The notes: a model not told the origin generated them from the sequence alone. A stretch of DNA of 64,000 bases from Peptoniphilus vaginalis (GCF_900176605.1 NZ_FXLP01000004.1:1-64000); one strand, 5' to 3'; shown: positions 46,584-55,462, numbered from the stretch's first letter. A program made the numbers and translations.

Positions 46584-46669
46584 AAAAAGGGACTTTTGCA
46601 AAAGTCCTAACATAGAAAAAGACGAGGAAACTAAAAATCCTCGTCTTTTTTTATATAATGCATTATTTA
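46584..46669 (+). mobile_element. Solo IS1182-type left end acting as a terminator
   Basis: AAAAAGGGACTTTTGCAAAAG, the CATAGAAAAA word and the hairpin GACGAGG/CCTCGTC with seven T match the left 85 bases of copies A and B with scattered differences. No transposase or right end follows. The hairpin (46621-46650) lies 60 bases past the stop of the flavin-binding gene and is an effective terminator in both directions. Confidence 0.7.
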
Positions 46670-46700
46670 AAATGAAGCAAAAGCTCAACTTCATTTTAAA
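46666..46700 (-). terminator. Hairpin after the substrate-binding protein gene
   Basis: TTTAAAATGAAG and CTTCATTTTAAA (46666-46677, 46689-46700) form a perfect 12-bp stem directly after the stop. There is no T tract at its foot; the solo IS end that follows supplies one. Confidence 0.6.
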
Positions 46701-46702
46701 TT

Positions 46703-47665
46703 TTATTTTATAAATAGTGAATTGATATCTATGTCCTTATCAATCATCTTTGTATCAAGCATAAAGTTCTTTGTTCTTTCAAAGCCTTCCTTGTCCTTGT
46801 CGGTAATTTCTGTTGAGAAGTCGTACATCTTATACATTGTATCGTAAGCTTCTTCGTCTAGGGATAGGGCCTTCATAACAATATCCTTAGTTTCCTTTTC
46901 ATTGTTTGCCATGTAGTCGGCAATTTCTTTTTGTCCTTCCATTAACTTGTCTATTACATCCTTGTGTTCATTGTAGAATTTTTCAGATGTTGCTACACAA
47001 ATTATTGCATCTATTAGACCCTTACCATTTGTTATTTCGTGCTTACCAGACTTAACTGCATTGTAGCCTGCTGGTCCGCCTAGCATTGCCACATCAATTG
47101 CACCTGATTCAAGAGCAGCTGCTGCATCTGGAATGGACATATTCATGTACTCTACATCATCAATTGACATACCAGCCTTTTTTAAGTAGGCGATTAAAAG
47201 TTCGTGAAGGTTTGTGCCAGTAGGACCTGCAATTTTTTTGCCCTTTAAAGACTCAGGACTTGTTAGTGATGGATCCTTTGAATAAAGTCCAAAGGCTTCG
47301 GGTGCTCTTGAATACATATTTAACACTTTTAAGTCAACTCCATTTGCCTTTGCAAGAATGGCAGAAGAGCCACCTAGGGCATATAGGACATCAACATCCC
47401 CTGATGCAAGTGCTTGCGTTTGGTCTGCTCCACTTGTTATCTCCTTGTAGTTTACCTTTACACCTGGCATAGCCTTTCCAAAGATACCTAATTCCTTTTC
47501 AACTATTGATGGTACATTAAGTGGTGATGTTACATAAGTGATATTTAATTCATTAAGGGATAATTTATCTCCCTTGTCATCTTCCTTCTTGTTGTCACTC
47601 TTGGCACATCCTGCAAGTAAAAGTAGTGACATTAAAATTAATCCTATCTTAGCTAATTTTTTCAT
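46703..47665 (-). CDS. ABC transporter substrate-binding lipoprotein (NMT1/SsuA/TauA class)
   Basis: The lipobox LLLLAGCAKSD places the anchor cysteine at about residue 20. The mature part has the NMT1/SsuA-type beginning LNITYVTSPLNVPSIVEKEL and the KGKKIAGPTGTNLHELLIAY and DVAMLGGPAGYN segments of the family that binds nitrate, sulfonates, taurine or thiamine precursors. The ligand cannot be called. It is the last gene of the operon and overlaps the ATPase gene by 17 bases. A Fur-type box heads the operon. Confidence 0.85.
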   Translation of the reverse strand: MKKLAKIGLILMSLLLLAGCAKSDNKKEDDKGDKLSLNELNITYVTSPLNVPSIVEKELGIFGKAMPGVKVNYKEITSGADQTQALASGDVDVLYALGGSSAILAKANGVDLKVLNMYSRAPEAFGLYSKDPSLTSPESLKGKKIAGPTGTNLHELLIAYLKKAGMSIDDVEYMNMSIPDAAAALESGAIDVAMLGGPAGYNAVKSGKHEITNGKGLIDAIICVATSEKFYNEHKDVIDKLMEGQKEIADYMANNEKETKDIVMKALSLDEEAYDTMYKMYDFSTEITDKDKEGFERTKNFMLDTKMIDKDIDINSLFIK

Positions 47666-48353
47666 TTCTTCCTCCTTTAATTAAATCGTTAAAATGTTCC
47701 TTTAATTCATCGCTTTCCATTTTTCTATCTTTAAGATAAAAGTCGTCAATGATTTTGCCCTGCTTCATTATTAATATCCTAGTCCCCATTACAAGTGCCT
47801 CTTCTATGGAGTGAGTTACAAATAAGAATCCAACTTTTTCTTCTTCAAAGAGATTTAAAAGTTCCTTTTGCATTTCTCTTCTTGTAAACCCATCTATAGC
47901 TGCAAAGGGTTCGTCCATTAATAAATAGTCTTTTTTTGCAACTAGAGCCCTGCCTATGCTGACCCTACTTTGCATTCCTCCTGAAAGCTGAGAAGGATAG
48001 GCTCCTTCAAAGCCTACAAGTTTTATTTTTTTTATCCACTCATCAACAAGCTTGTCATCCCTTTTGTTCTTGAGAGAGAACTCTATGTTTTCTCTTACAT
48101 TCTTCCAAGGGAATAGTCTTGGATTTTGGAAGACCATAGAGGTGGAAAGCTTGTTGGTTAAAATCTCGCCTGATGAAACTTCTTCAAGTCCAGAAATTAA
48201 TTTCAAGAGGGTTGACTTGCCACAACCTGACTCTCCAATTAAAACTGTCCTCTCATTAGTCTTGACTTCTAAATTTAGGTTTTTTATGACTTGGATTTCT
48301 TCGTTGCCCAGCATATAATTTTTGCAAACATCCTTAAGAATTATACCACTCAT
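47649..48353 (-). CDS. ABC transporter ATPase (SsuB/TauB class)
   Basis: The 234-aa protein has Walker A LIGESGCGKSTLLKLISG, a Q loop in STSMVFQNPRLFPW, the signature QLSGGMQSRVSIGRALV, Walker B YLLMDEPFAAID and the switch histidine in LFVTHSIEEAL. It energises the importer formed with the permease upstream (20-base overlap) and the lipoprotein downstream. Confidence 0.92.
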   Translation of the reverse strand: MSGIILKDVCKNYMLGNEEIQVIKNLNLEVKTNERTVLIGESGCGKSTLLKLISGLEEVSSGEILTNKLSTSMVFQNPRLFPWKNVRENIEFSLKNKRDDKLVDEWIKKIKLVGFEGAYPSQLSGGMQSRVSIGRALVAKKDYLLMDEPFAAIDGFTRREMQKELLNLFEEEKVGFLFVTHSIEEALVMGTRILIMKQGKIIDDFYLKDRKMESDELKEHFNDLIKGGRNEKIS

Positions 48354-49098
48354 TGCGAAGATCTCCCTTTAAGCACCTTGTTGCTATCTTAACAAAAATA
48401 AAGTCAGTCAAGTAACCAATGCAACCTATCATAATTATTCCAACTATTACCCTGTCTATGCGAGACATCTGCCTAGCAAAATTTATCATATAACCAAGAC
48501 CACTTGATGCTGCAATCATCTCAGCAGCTATGATGGACCTCCAACTGTATCCCAGGGCAATTCTCATTCCTACAAAAATATCCTTTAGGGCACAAGGGAT
48601 AGAAATTTTTATAAATTTCTCAAATTTGTTGTAGGAAAATACATCACCCACTTCTAAGAGGTCGGGGTCAACTACCATAAATCCCTTTTGTATATTTAAG
48701 AATAGGGGGAAGAAGGATGCGAGAACAATGATGACAGTTTTGGTTCCTTCTCCTATCCCAACCCACAATATAAGTATGGGGACAAGACTGAGGGGCGGAA
48801 CATTTTTTAAAAACTCAAAAATCCCCTCAAAGTATATGCTAGTCTTGGGATAAATAATAAATAAGCTGGCAAAAAAACTTGCAAGGATAAAGGCTATTGT
48901 AAATCCTATGAAGACTCTCTTGAGACTAATTAAGATATCCCTAAATATTGATCCGTCTAAAAACATTTCTCGACCTGTAACCAATACTCTTCCTGGTGAT
49001 GGAAGTATGTATTCACTCCAAATATTCATCATGGAAAGAGCCTGCCACAAAATAATAATTATAAGAAATATTAAAGATTTTTTCATTCTCCTAGTCAT
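48334..49098 (-). CDS. ABC transporter permease (SsuC/TauC class)
   Basis: Six membrane segments in 254 aa. The cytoplasmic loop contains the EAA motif that docks to the ATPase (LLEVGDVFSYNKFEKFIKIS, then IPCALKDIFVGMRIALGYSW). The family transports nitrate, aliphatic sulfonates, taurine or similar small compounds. First gene of the three-gene importer, downstream of a Fur-type box. Confidence 0.9.
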   Translation of the reverse strand: MTRRMKKSLIFLIIIILWQALSMMNIWSEYILPSPGRVLVTGREMFLDGSIFRDILISLKRVFIGFTIAFILASFFASLFIIYPKTSIYFEGIFEFLKNVPPLSLVPILILWVGIGEGTKTVIIVLASFFPLFLNIQKGFMVVDPDLLEVGDVFSYNKFEKFIKISIPCALKDIFVGMRIALGYSWRSIIAAEMIAASSGLGYMINFARQMSRIDRVIVGIIMIGCIGYLTDFIFVKIATRCLKGDLRNEWYNS

Positions 49099-49221
49099 TT
49101 ATTATTATCTCCTTATGACCTTCTCTTACATAATAAATAAACTTGAGTCAGTTTACTTTAAGTTTCCCAAAAGTTTTTACTACTTAACTCATTGAATACT
49201 ACTTCTTAATTAATTTTGTTT

Positions 49222-49236
49222 TGATAATTAGTATCA
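49222..49236. promoter_or_regulatory. Fur-type box before the ABC importer operon
   Basis: TGATAAT-T-AGTATCA matches the classical 7-1-7 box TGATAAT-N-ATTATCA at all but one position. On the minus strand TATAAT lies a few bases upstream, so a repressor here would sit at the transcription start. It points to iron (or a related metal) control of the importer. Confidence 0.55.
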
Positions 49237-49279
49237 AAAAAATTATAATATATTTTCTATCTTAAATGTATAAATTTTA

Positions 49280-49318
49280 TAAAAAAAACTATTTAAGATC
49301 CTACTCCTAAATAGTTTT
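49280..49318 (-). terminator. Terminator of the alcohol dehydrogenase gene
   Basis: AAACTATTTA and TAAATAGTTT (49286-49295, 49308-49317) pair; eight T follow on the minus strand. Confidence 0.85.
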
Positions 49319-49335
49319 TCTCTTTTATTTAATTC

Positions 49336-50508
49336 CTATAGTGATGCCTTATAAATTTCTAAGACGTCCTCCTTTGTAAGTTCTACTACACCTTTTATTG
49401 TTCCACCAGCATGTCTTGCTGCTGCTTCAGCCATCACTTCTAATTTTTCATCATCAATTCCAACTTCGCCAAGTGTCATTGGGATACACATATCTTGTTC
49501 AAAGAAGGCATGAAGGTATCCTATTGCCTTCTTAGCGTCCTTCATCTTGTCATCAGATGCTGTCATATTAAAAACATTTATACCAAAGTCCCTAATCATA
49601 TCTACAGTTTTTTCATTTAAGATGTGCTTCAAAAATCTTGGCGTCAAAATTGCAAGTCCAATCCCATGAGTTATGTCATAGTAAGCAGAAAGTTCGTGTT
49701 CCATTGCGTGAACTGACCAGCCTGTTGACTTGCCAGTTGATAAAAGTCCATTGATTGCCCAAGATGAAGCCCACATAATGTTAGCTCTTGCTTCATAATT
49801 TTCAGCTTCTTCCATAGCTATTGGTCCGTAGTGGATGCAAGTTTTTAAAATTCCTTCGGCAAGTCTATTTTGCATGTAAGCTCCGTCGCCAAGTGTGAAA
49901 TAATTTTCCATAGTGTGGCTCATAATATCAGCTATTCCTGCTGCTGTGTGCTTAACATTTACAGAATAAGTTGTTTCTGGATTCATAATTGAAAACTTTG
50001 GAAGGGTGTAGGCTGATCCAAAGCCTAGCTTTTGATTTGTCTCTAAGTTTGTTATAACTCCACCAGCATCCATCTCTGAACCTGTTGCTGCAAGTGTCAA
50101 GATAGTTCCAATTGGAAGTGCCTTCTCAATTTTTGCCTTTTTAATTACAATGTCCCAAGGATCACAGTCAAGGTAGACTGCTCCTGCAACTAATTTTGAA
50201 AGGTCGATTACAGATCCACCACCAACTGCCAAGATGAAGTCAAGATCATTTTCTCTTACAATCTTAACTCCTTCTCTTGCTGAGTCAACTCTTGGATTTG
50301 GTTCTATACCAGAAAGTTCCTTATAAAAGATGTCATTGTCTTCAAAAATCTTTACAACTTCATCGTAAAGGCCACTTTTCTTAATTGAGCCACCACCATA
50401 GGCAAGCAAAACTCTTGACCCATATTTTTTTATTTCAGGAGCCAAGTTTTTCATTTGATCCCTTCCAAAAAGAATTTTCGTGTTTACGTTAAATATAAAA
50501 TCTTTCAT
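49336..50508 (-). CDS. Iron-containing alcohol dehydrogenase (butanol dehydrogenase-like)
   Basis: The 390-aa group III dehydrogenase starts FIFNVNTKILFGRDQM, binds NAD(P) with FILAVGGGSVIDLSK, and has the iron ligands in AAGIADIMSHTMENYF, SVHAMEHELSAYYDITHG and later histidines. The pattern follows BdhA/YqhD enzymes, which reduce aldehydes with NAD(P)H. In this organism it could dispose of reducing power as alcohol. It lies 8 bases downstream of the ABC exporter pair, so the genes are probably co-transcribed. Confidence 0.9.
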   Translation of the reverse strand: MKDFIFNVNTKILFGRDQMKNLAPEIKKYGSRVLLAYGGGSIKKSGLYDEVVKIFEDNDIFYKELSGIEPNPRVDSAREGVKIVRENDLDFILAVGGGSVIDLSKLVAGAVYLDCDPWDIVIKKAKIEKALPIGTILTLAATGSEMDAGGVITNLETNQKLGFGSAYTLPKFSIMNPETTYSVNVKHTAAGIADIMSHTMENYFTLGDGAYMQNRLAEGILKTCIHYGPIAMEEAENYEARANIMWASSWAINGLLSTGKSTGWSVHAMEHELSAYYDITHGIGLAILTPRFLKHILNEKTVDMIRDFGINVFNMTASDDKMKDAKKAIGYLHAFFEQDMCIPMTLGEVGIDDEKLEVMAEAAARHAGGTIKGVVELTKEDVLEIYKASL

Positions 50509-50516
50509 AATTCCTC

Positions 50517-52259
50517 CTAGTTTTTAAACTGTGAATTGTAAAGTTCTGCATAAATTCCATCTCGTGCAAGAAGTTCCTTGTGATTTCCCTTTTCCACAAT
50601 ATCACCCTTGTCTAGAACCAAAATCATATCGGAGTTCACAATAGTAGAAAGCCTGTGGGCGATTACAAAATTGGTCCTTTCTTTCAAGAGGTTCTTCATT
50701 GCCTTTTGAATAAGTGCCTCTGTCCTCGTATCTACTGATGAAGTAGCTTCGTCTAAGATTAAAATTTCTGGATCTGACAAGAGGGCCCTTGCAATTGTCA
50801 AAAGTTGTCTCTGTCCCTGAGAAATATTTGATGCCTCTTCATTTAAGACTGTATCGTAGCCATCAGGAAGCTTCTCAATAAAGGAGTGACAGTAGGCCTT
50901 CTTAGCTGCTTCAATAACTTCTTCTCTTGTGGCATCTTGCCTGCCATAGAGAATGTTGTCGTAAATCGTCCCCCTAAAGAGCCAAGAATCTTGAAGGACC
51001 ATACCAAAGAGAGACCTCAAATTTTTTCTTGAAACATCACTTATGTCTACTCCATTTATCTTGATGCTTCCCCTATCAATATCATAAAACCTCATTAATA
51101 GATTTACAATAGTTGTCTTGCCAGCTCCCGTTGACCCAACAATGGCAACAGTTTTGTTTTTCTCAACTCTAAGGTTTAAGTTATTGATGACCGGAGTCTT
51201 TTTGTCATAAGAAAAATAAACTTCATCAAACTCAATGTTTTCCACTGGTCTTTTTATTTCATCTGTAACAACTTCTTCTTCTGGCTCTTGGTCTAAGAAT
51301 TCAAAAATTCTTTCAGCAGCGGCAATAGAAGCCTGAAAAATTGAAGCCATCTCTGCCAACTGCTCTATTGGGTTTGCAAGTCTTCTAACGTATTGGATAA
51401 CTGCTTGGATGTCCCCAACAAATAACTTACCAGATAGGACTAAAAGGCCACCAACAATAGAAAGCATTACATAGCCAAGGTTGGAAATAAAGGTCATAAT
51501 TGGTAGCATGATTCCCGTCATAAAGGATGCACGGTAGCTAACCTCATAGAGATTTTCATTGATGTCCAAGAATTCCCTCTCAGCCCTTCCTTCATAGTTA
51601 AAGGCCTTGATGAGTTCTGAGCCAGAGAAGTTTTCTTCAACGAAGCCAACCATGGACCCAAGGCCTTGGGACTTTCTCCTAAAGTATCCCTGAGACTTCT
51701 TTGAAATGAATTTAGTAGAAAAGTAAGTCATTGGGAGGGTAAATAAAAAGACCAAGGTCAAAATTGGCGAAATTTTTATCATAACCGTCAAAATTCCTAC
51801 AATTAATACAATTGAAGAAAGGATTGATGAAATTGTCTGTTGCAAGTTCTTGCCAAGGGTCTCAACATCGTTGGTCATCCTTGACAAGAGGTCTCCAGTC
51901 TTATTTTTGTCGTAATAGGAAGTTGGGATGTACTTTACCTTTTCAGAAATTTCTCTCCTGAATTTTGCAATTAAGTCTTGGGTCACATCAACTAGGAGCC
52001 TTCCCCTGAAGAATTCAAAAACTCCTTGTAAGAGATAGACCACTGCAAGGGTGATGCAAATTTTTGTAACATAATCAAAGTCAATCCTCGTATTCATCTT
52101 CAAGTTTTCAAAAATTCTTGTAGTGATATTCCCCATGAGCTTTGGAGAAAAAATTTCAAAAATTGATGAGCCAATTGTGAGAAAAATTGCAAGGAAGAGA
52201 AAGAGCTTATAGGCTTTTAAATATAAAATTATCCTCAAAAGTGTGTTGTTAGTCTTCAT
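50517..52259 (-). CDS. ABC exporter half, active-site subunit
   Basis: About 580 aa: six membrane segments (residues 1-320) and an ATPase domain with Walker A VAIVGSTGAGKTTIVNLLM, the signature NISQGQRQLLTIAR and Walker B ILILDEATSSVD with the catalytic glutamate present. I take the ATG at 52259, 11 bases inside the upstream gene, rather than the longer frame. Together with the preceding gene it forms a heterodimeric exporter of the TM287/288-BmrCD type, usually for drugs or lipids. Confidence 0.9.
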   Translation of the reverse strand: MKTNNTLLRIILYLKAYKLFLFLAIFLTIGSSIFEIFSPKLMGNITTRIFENLKMNTRIDFDYVTKICITLAVVYLLQGVFEFFRGRLLVDVTQDLIAKFRREISEKVKYIPTSYYDKNKTGDLLSRMTNDVETLGKNLQQTISSILSSIVLIVGILTVMIKISPILTLVFLFTLPMTYFSTKFISKKSQGYFRRKSQGLGSMVGFVEENFSGSELIKAFNYEGRAEREFLDINENLYEVSYRASFMTGIMLPIMTFISNLGYVMLSIVGGLLVLSGKLFVGDIQAVIQYVRRLANPIEQLAEMASIFQASIAAAERIFEFLDQEPEEEVVTDEIKRPVENIEFDEVYFSYDKKTPVINNLNLRVEKNKTVAIVGSTGAGKTTIVNLLMRFYDIDRGSIKINGVDISDVSRKNLRSLFGMVLQDSWLFRGTIYDNILYGRQDATREEVIEAAKKAYCHSFIEKLPDGYDTVLNEEASNISQGQRQLLTIARALLSDPEILILDEATSSVDTRTEALIQKAMKNLLKERTNFVIAHRLSTIVNSDMILVLDKGDIVEKGNHKELLARDGIYAELYNSQFKN

Positions 52260-53958
52260 AAGCTTGCCCCTGACTAATTGCGATTTCCCTGTAAACTTCA
52301 TTGGTCTTCATTAGGTCTTGGTGGTTGCCATAGCCTGCCACCCTGCCATCTTCTAGGACCAAAATCTTATCTGCATTTAAAATTGTGGCAAGCCTTTGAG
52401 CAACAACAAGAACAATTTTATCTTCAAGCTTCTTCTTTAAAATTTGCCTAAGCTCATAGTCCGTCTTGTAATCAAGTGCCGAGAAGGAGTCATCAAAGAT
52501 GTAGACTGATGCGTCACGAGTAAGTGCCCTTGCCACGGCAAGTCTCTGCCTTTGACCACCTGAAAGGTTCCTTCCAGCCCTAGAAATTTTCTTTCCCAAG
52601 GACTTGTCACCTAAAAATTCATATGCCCTGGCATTTTTTAAGGACTCTAGCATCTTTTCATCTTCAGCATCTTCCTTGGCATAGGATAAGTTTTCAGCAA
52701 CAGTCTTTGAGAAAAAGAAATTTTCTTGTGGCACATAGGAAATCTCCTCCCTAACTTCATAATTGTTCAAAGTCTTTATATCAATTCCATTTAAGAAAAG
52801 TTCTCCATCACCTGGTTCGTAAAATTGAAGTAAAAGTCTTATGAGACTTGACTTGCCTGACCCAGTTCCACCAATGATGCCTAGACTTTCTCCCCTCTTC
52901 ACATCAAAACTTATGTCATTTAAAACTTTTTGAGATGCATCGGGATAGGCAAAGGAAAGATTTTTCGCTTCGATTTCATAAATATCGCCAGATAGTTTTT
53001 TATCTCCACCAGTTTTTGTTGATTCATATTCCAAAACTTCCTTAATCCTATCCATGGAAGCAAAGGTCCTTGGAAGAAGTGACAAGAGAAAACTCATCAT
53101 TATCATGGCAGATAGGACTTGGGTGATGTATTGGATGAAGGCCATTAGGTCCCCAATCCCCATCTCCCTTATGTCGATGAGCCTTGCACCAAAGTAGAGA
53201 ACAAAAATAATTCCAAAATTTAAAATTATCCCCAGCATTGGTCTTACGTTGATGAGGAGTTTATTGACCTTAGCTGCCATTTCTTGATAAGAAAGGTTAG
53301 CTCCATCAAAAATTTCTTCTTCGTAAGCATCCTTTGAGAAGGCTCTTATAACCCTGAGACCAGTTAACCTTCTCCTAAAGAGTTCGTTTAACTTATCGAG
53401 TCTACTTTGTAAAATTGGAAAGTAAGGAAGACCCTTCTTAAAGACAAAATAAATTCCCATACCAATGAAGGGAATTGTGATGGGAAAGACTGCCGACAAC
53501 TTGACGTTAGTTGAGAGTGCCATAATGAGACCACCAATGAACATAAGGTGACCCCTAACAAGAGGTCTAAGTCCCATTAAGACCATTTGCTCAACTTGAT
53601 TGACGTCATCAGTTGTCCTTGTGATAAGTGAGGAAATAGAAAAATGTTCCACATCATCAAAACTCAGATAATTAATTTTTTTAAAAAGCTTGTACCTAAG
53701 GTCTCTCGAGAAGGCCATAGTAGTCTTAGAAGAATGATAGGCAGCAGAAGCCCTGCACATGACAGTAAAGATAACGACGATGATCATGACGCCACCAATC
53801 TTTAAAACATAATTAGTGTCTCCATAAGCAACCCCCTTATCAATGACAAGACTCATTAGCTTAGGAAGAAAAAGTTCACCAAGTGCATTGCCAAAGGTGA
53901 GAAGGACAACAACAATAATTCTTAACTTGTATTTATTTAACCCCTTGTATAAATTCAT
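52249..53958 (-). CDS. ABC exporter half, degenerate-site subunit
   Basis: The 569-aa protein has six membrane segments and an ATPase domain with Walker A LGIIGGTGSGKSSLIRLLL, signature NLSGGQRQRLAVARAL and Walker B VYIFDDSFSALD. The catalytic glutamate is replaced by aspartate (FDDS), the mark of the non-hydrolysing site in heterodimeric exporters. The gene is coupled to its partner by an overlap. Divergent from the RidA gene. Confidence 0.92.
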   Translation of the reverse strand: MNLYKGLNKYKLRIIVVVLLTFGNALGELFLPKLMSLVIDKGVAYGDTNYVLKIGGVMIIVVIFTVMCRASAAYHSSKTTMAFSRDLRYKLFKKINYLSFDDVEHFSISSLITRTTDDVNQVEQMVLMGLRPLVRGHLMFIGGLIMALSTNVKLSAVFPITIPFIGMGIYFVFKKGLPYFPILQSRLDKLNELFRRRLTGLRVIRAFSKDAYEEEIFDGANLSYQEMAAKVNKLLINVRPMLGIILNFGIIFVLYFGARLIDIREMGIGDLMAFIQYITQVLSAMIMMSFLLSLLPRTFASMDRIKEVLEYESTKTGGDKKLSGDIYEIEAKNLSFAYPDASQKVLNDISFDVKRGESLGIIGGTGSGKSSLIRLLLQFYEPGDGELFLNGIDIKTLNNYEVREEISYVPQENFFFSKTVAENLSYAKEDAEDEKMLESLKNARAYEFLGDKSLGKKISRAGRNLSGGQRQRLAVARALTRDASVYIFDDSFSALDYKTDYELRQILKKKLEDKIVLVVAQRLATILNADKILVLEDGRVAGYGNHQDLMKTNEVYREIAISQGQAYED

Positions 53959-54027
53959 AACTCCTCCGTCATTTCATTCTAACATATAGAAAATTTAAAA
54001 TAAAATTCAGTGACTAAGTCAATTACT

Positions 54028-54036
54028 TGCTATAAT
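54028..54036 (+). promoter_or_regulatory. Extended -10 promoter of the RidA gene
   Basis: TGCTATAAT, an extended -10 (TG-N-TATAAT) without a good -35 box, 18 bases before the ATG; GGAGAGGTG is the ribosome site. Confidence 0.5.
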
Positions 54037-54054
54037 GAAGGAGAGGTGATATAA

Positions 54055-54474
54055 ATGGAAAAAAATCCAATACCACAAGGAAGATACTTGCCAGCAAAAA
54101 AGTCAAAGGGTTTCATCTACTCAGCAGGTATGACGCCAAGACTCGATGGCAAATTAATCTTAGAAGAAAAAGTCACAAGCGACAAAGAAATTTCTTTTTA
54201 TCAAGAAGCTGTAGTCCAAGCAACAAAAAATGCCCTAACAGCAATAAAAAATACTTTAGAAGATGGAGAAATCTTAGAAGAAATAATAAATATGACAGTC
54301 TATGTAAATGCCGAAGAAGGATTCACTGACCACTCAAAGATAGCAGACCTAGGATCAAACTATCTCTTTGAAGTTCTAGGAGAAAAAGGCATCTCACCAA
54401 GAACAGCCCTAGGCGTAAAGACCCTGCCAGGTAAGACCCCAGTAGAAATCCAACTCGTCGCAAGTTATAAGTAG
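54055..54474 (+). CDS. RidA-family enamine/imine deaminase
   Basis: The 139-aa protein fits the YjgF/YER057c/UK114 family but belongs to a diverged branch: GFIYSAGMTPRLDGKLI at the N-terminus, INMTVYVNAEEGFTDHSKIA in the middle, and the C-terminal GISPRTALGVKTLPGKTPVE holding the conserved arginine that contacts the substrate carboxylate. RidA proteins hydrolyse reactive 2-aminoacrylate. It is a single gene, divergent from the ABC exporter. Confidence 0.85.
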   Translation: MEKNPIPQGRYLPAKKSKGFIYSAGMTPRLDGKLILEEKVTSDKEISFYQEAVVQATKNALTAIKNTLEDGEILEEIINMTVYVNAEEGFTDHSKIADLGSNYLFEVLGEKGISPRTALGVKTLPGKTPVEIQLVASYK

Positions 54475-54504
54475 GTATTACTTAAATTCTCTAACTTCAC
54501 TTAT

Positions 54505-54533
54505 TTGAATAAGTTTAATTTCAATGCTATACT
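54505..54533 (+). promoter_or_regulatory. Promoter of pnuC
   Basis: TTGAAT (54505-54510), 17 bases, TATACT (54528-54533). Confidence 0.6.
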
Positions 54534-54535
54534 AC

Positions 54536-54545
54536 ATGTATACAT
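54536..54545. promoter_or_regulatory. TGTATACA palindrome at the pnuC start
   Basis: ATGTATACAT is a perfect 10-bp palindrome three bases past the -10 box. Its core TGTATACA equals the half-sites of the operator at 61681-61699, so the GntR-type regulator might also bind here. Confidence 0.4.
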
Positions 54546-54572
54546 CTTATAAGGGAGGTATTCAGTATATTT

Positions 54573-55268
54573 TTGAAAAAATTTATTAGACATTTAAATA
54601 ATTATTTTACTCGATTTGAAAAAATATTATGGTTTTTTTCATGCTCCGTAATTTTTATCACATCTTTGTTTTTCGGAGATGATGTTATATCACTGATAGC
54701 ATCTTTAATAGGTGTTACATCGCTTATTTTTTGTGCCAAAGGTAATCCTATAGGACAACTTTTGATGATTTTATTCAGTCTATTGTATGGATATATATCA
54801 TATACTTTTTCTTATTATGGTGAAATGTTTACGTACTTGGGCATGACAATGCCAATGGCTACTTTTTCCTTAATTTCTTGGCTTAAAAATCCATATAAAG
54901 GTAATAAAAATGAAGTAACCATATCTTTGTTAAATGCAAAAGATTATATTATTTTAATTTTTTTGACAGTGTTTGTTACATTTGTTTTCTATTACATTTT
55001 AAGTTACTTTAATACATCTTATTTAGCTCTAAGCACAGTATCCATAGCAACTAGTTTTTTTGCTGTTTATTTAACTTTAAAAAGAAGCCATTTTTATGCA
55101 ATGGCATATGCTTGTAATGATATAATCTTAATATTTCTTTGGACTCTTGCTTCTGTAGAAAATTCAAGTTATATTCCCGTAATAATTTGCTTTACTATTT
55201 TCTTAATTAATGATTTATATGGATTTATAAATTGGAAAAAAATTATGAAAAGACAGATGGCTGTATGA
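54573..55268 (+). CDS. pnuC: PnuC-family nicotinamide riboside/mononucleotide transporter
   Basis: The 231-aa protein has seven to eight hydrophobic segments and the PnuC features GNPIGQLLMILFSLLYGYIS, WLKNPYKGNK and the late LWTLASVENSSYIPVIICF. It imports a vitamin B3 nucleoside by facilitated diffusion coupled to intracellular phosphorylation. The annotated start is TTG at 54573, 15 bases after GGGAGG, which is long; a non-standard start a little upstream cannot be excluded. The base composition is even more AT-rich than its neighbours. No NAD or thiamine riboswitch was recognised upstream. Confidence 0.82.
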   Translation: MKKFIRHLNNYFTRFEKILWFFSCSVIFITSLFFGDDVISLIASLIGVTSLIFCAKGNPIGQLLMILFSLLYGYISYTFSYYGEMFTYLGMTMPMATFSLISWLKNPYKGNKNEVTISLLNAKDYIILIFLTVFVTFVFYYILSYFNTSYLALSTVSIATSFFAVYLTLKRSHFYAMAYACNDIILIFLWTLASVENSSYIPVIICFTIFLINDLYGFINWKKIMKRQMAV

Positions 55269-55394
55269 ATTTATAATCAAAAAATTATTCAATATACTTT
55301 TTTTATTTTTTCAACTAAAGCTTATTAAATTAATTTATTTAGAAAACTTCATTTTTTCAATAACTACCTTAAAAGACTGTATCTTGAAAATAAC

Positions 55395-55441
55395 AAAAAA
55401 CCAATAGAATTGAGACAAGGAATTCAACTCCATTGGTTTTT
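55395..55441 (-). terminator. Terminator of the aconitase X operon
   Basis: On the minus strand AAAACCAATGGAGTTGAATT pairs with AATTCTATTGGTTTT with small bulges, then a T tract. It closes the operon after gntR. Confidence 0.85.
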
Positions 55442-55462
55442 TATTATACACTTTTTTTAATT

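Noticed and set aside
49099-49335. Thiamine (TPP) riboswitch before the NMT1-class importer
   Set aside because: Neither the CTGAGA nor the ACCTGA core was found; only the Fur-type palindrome stands out.
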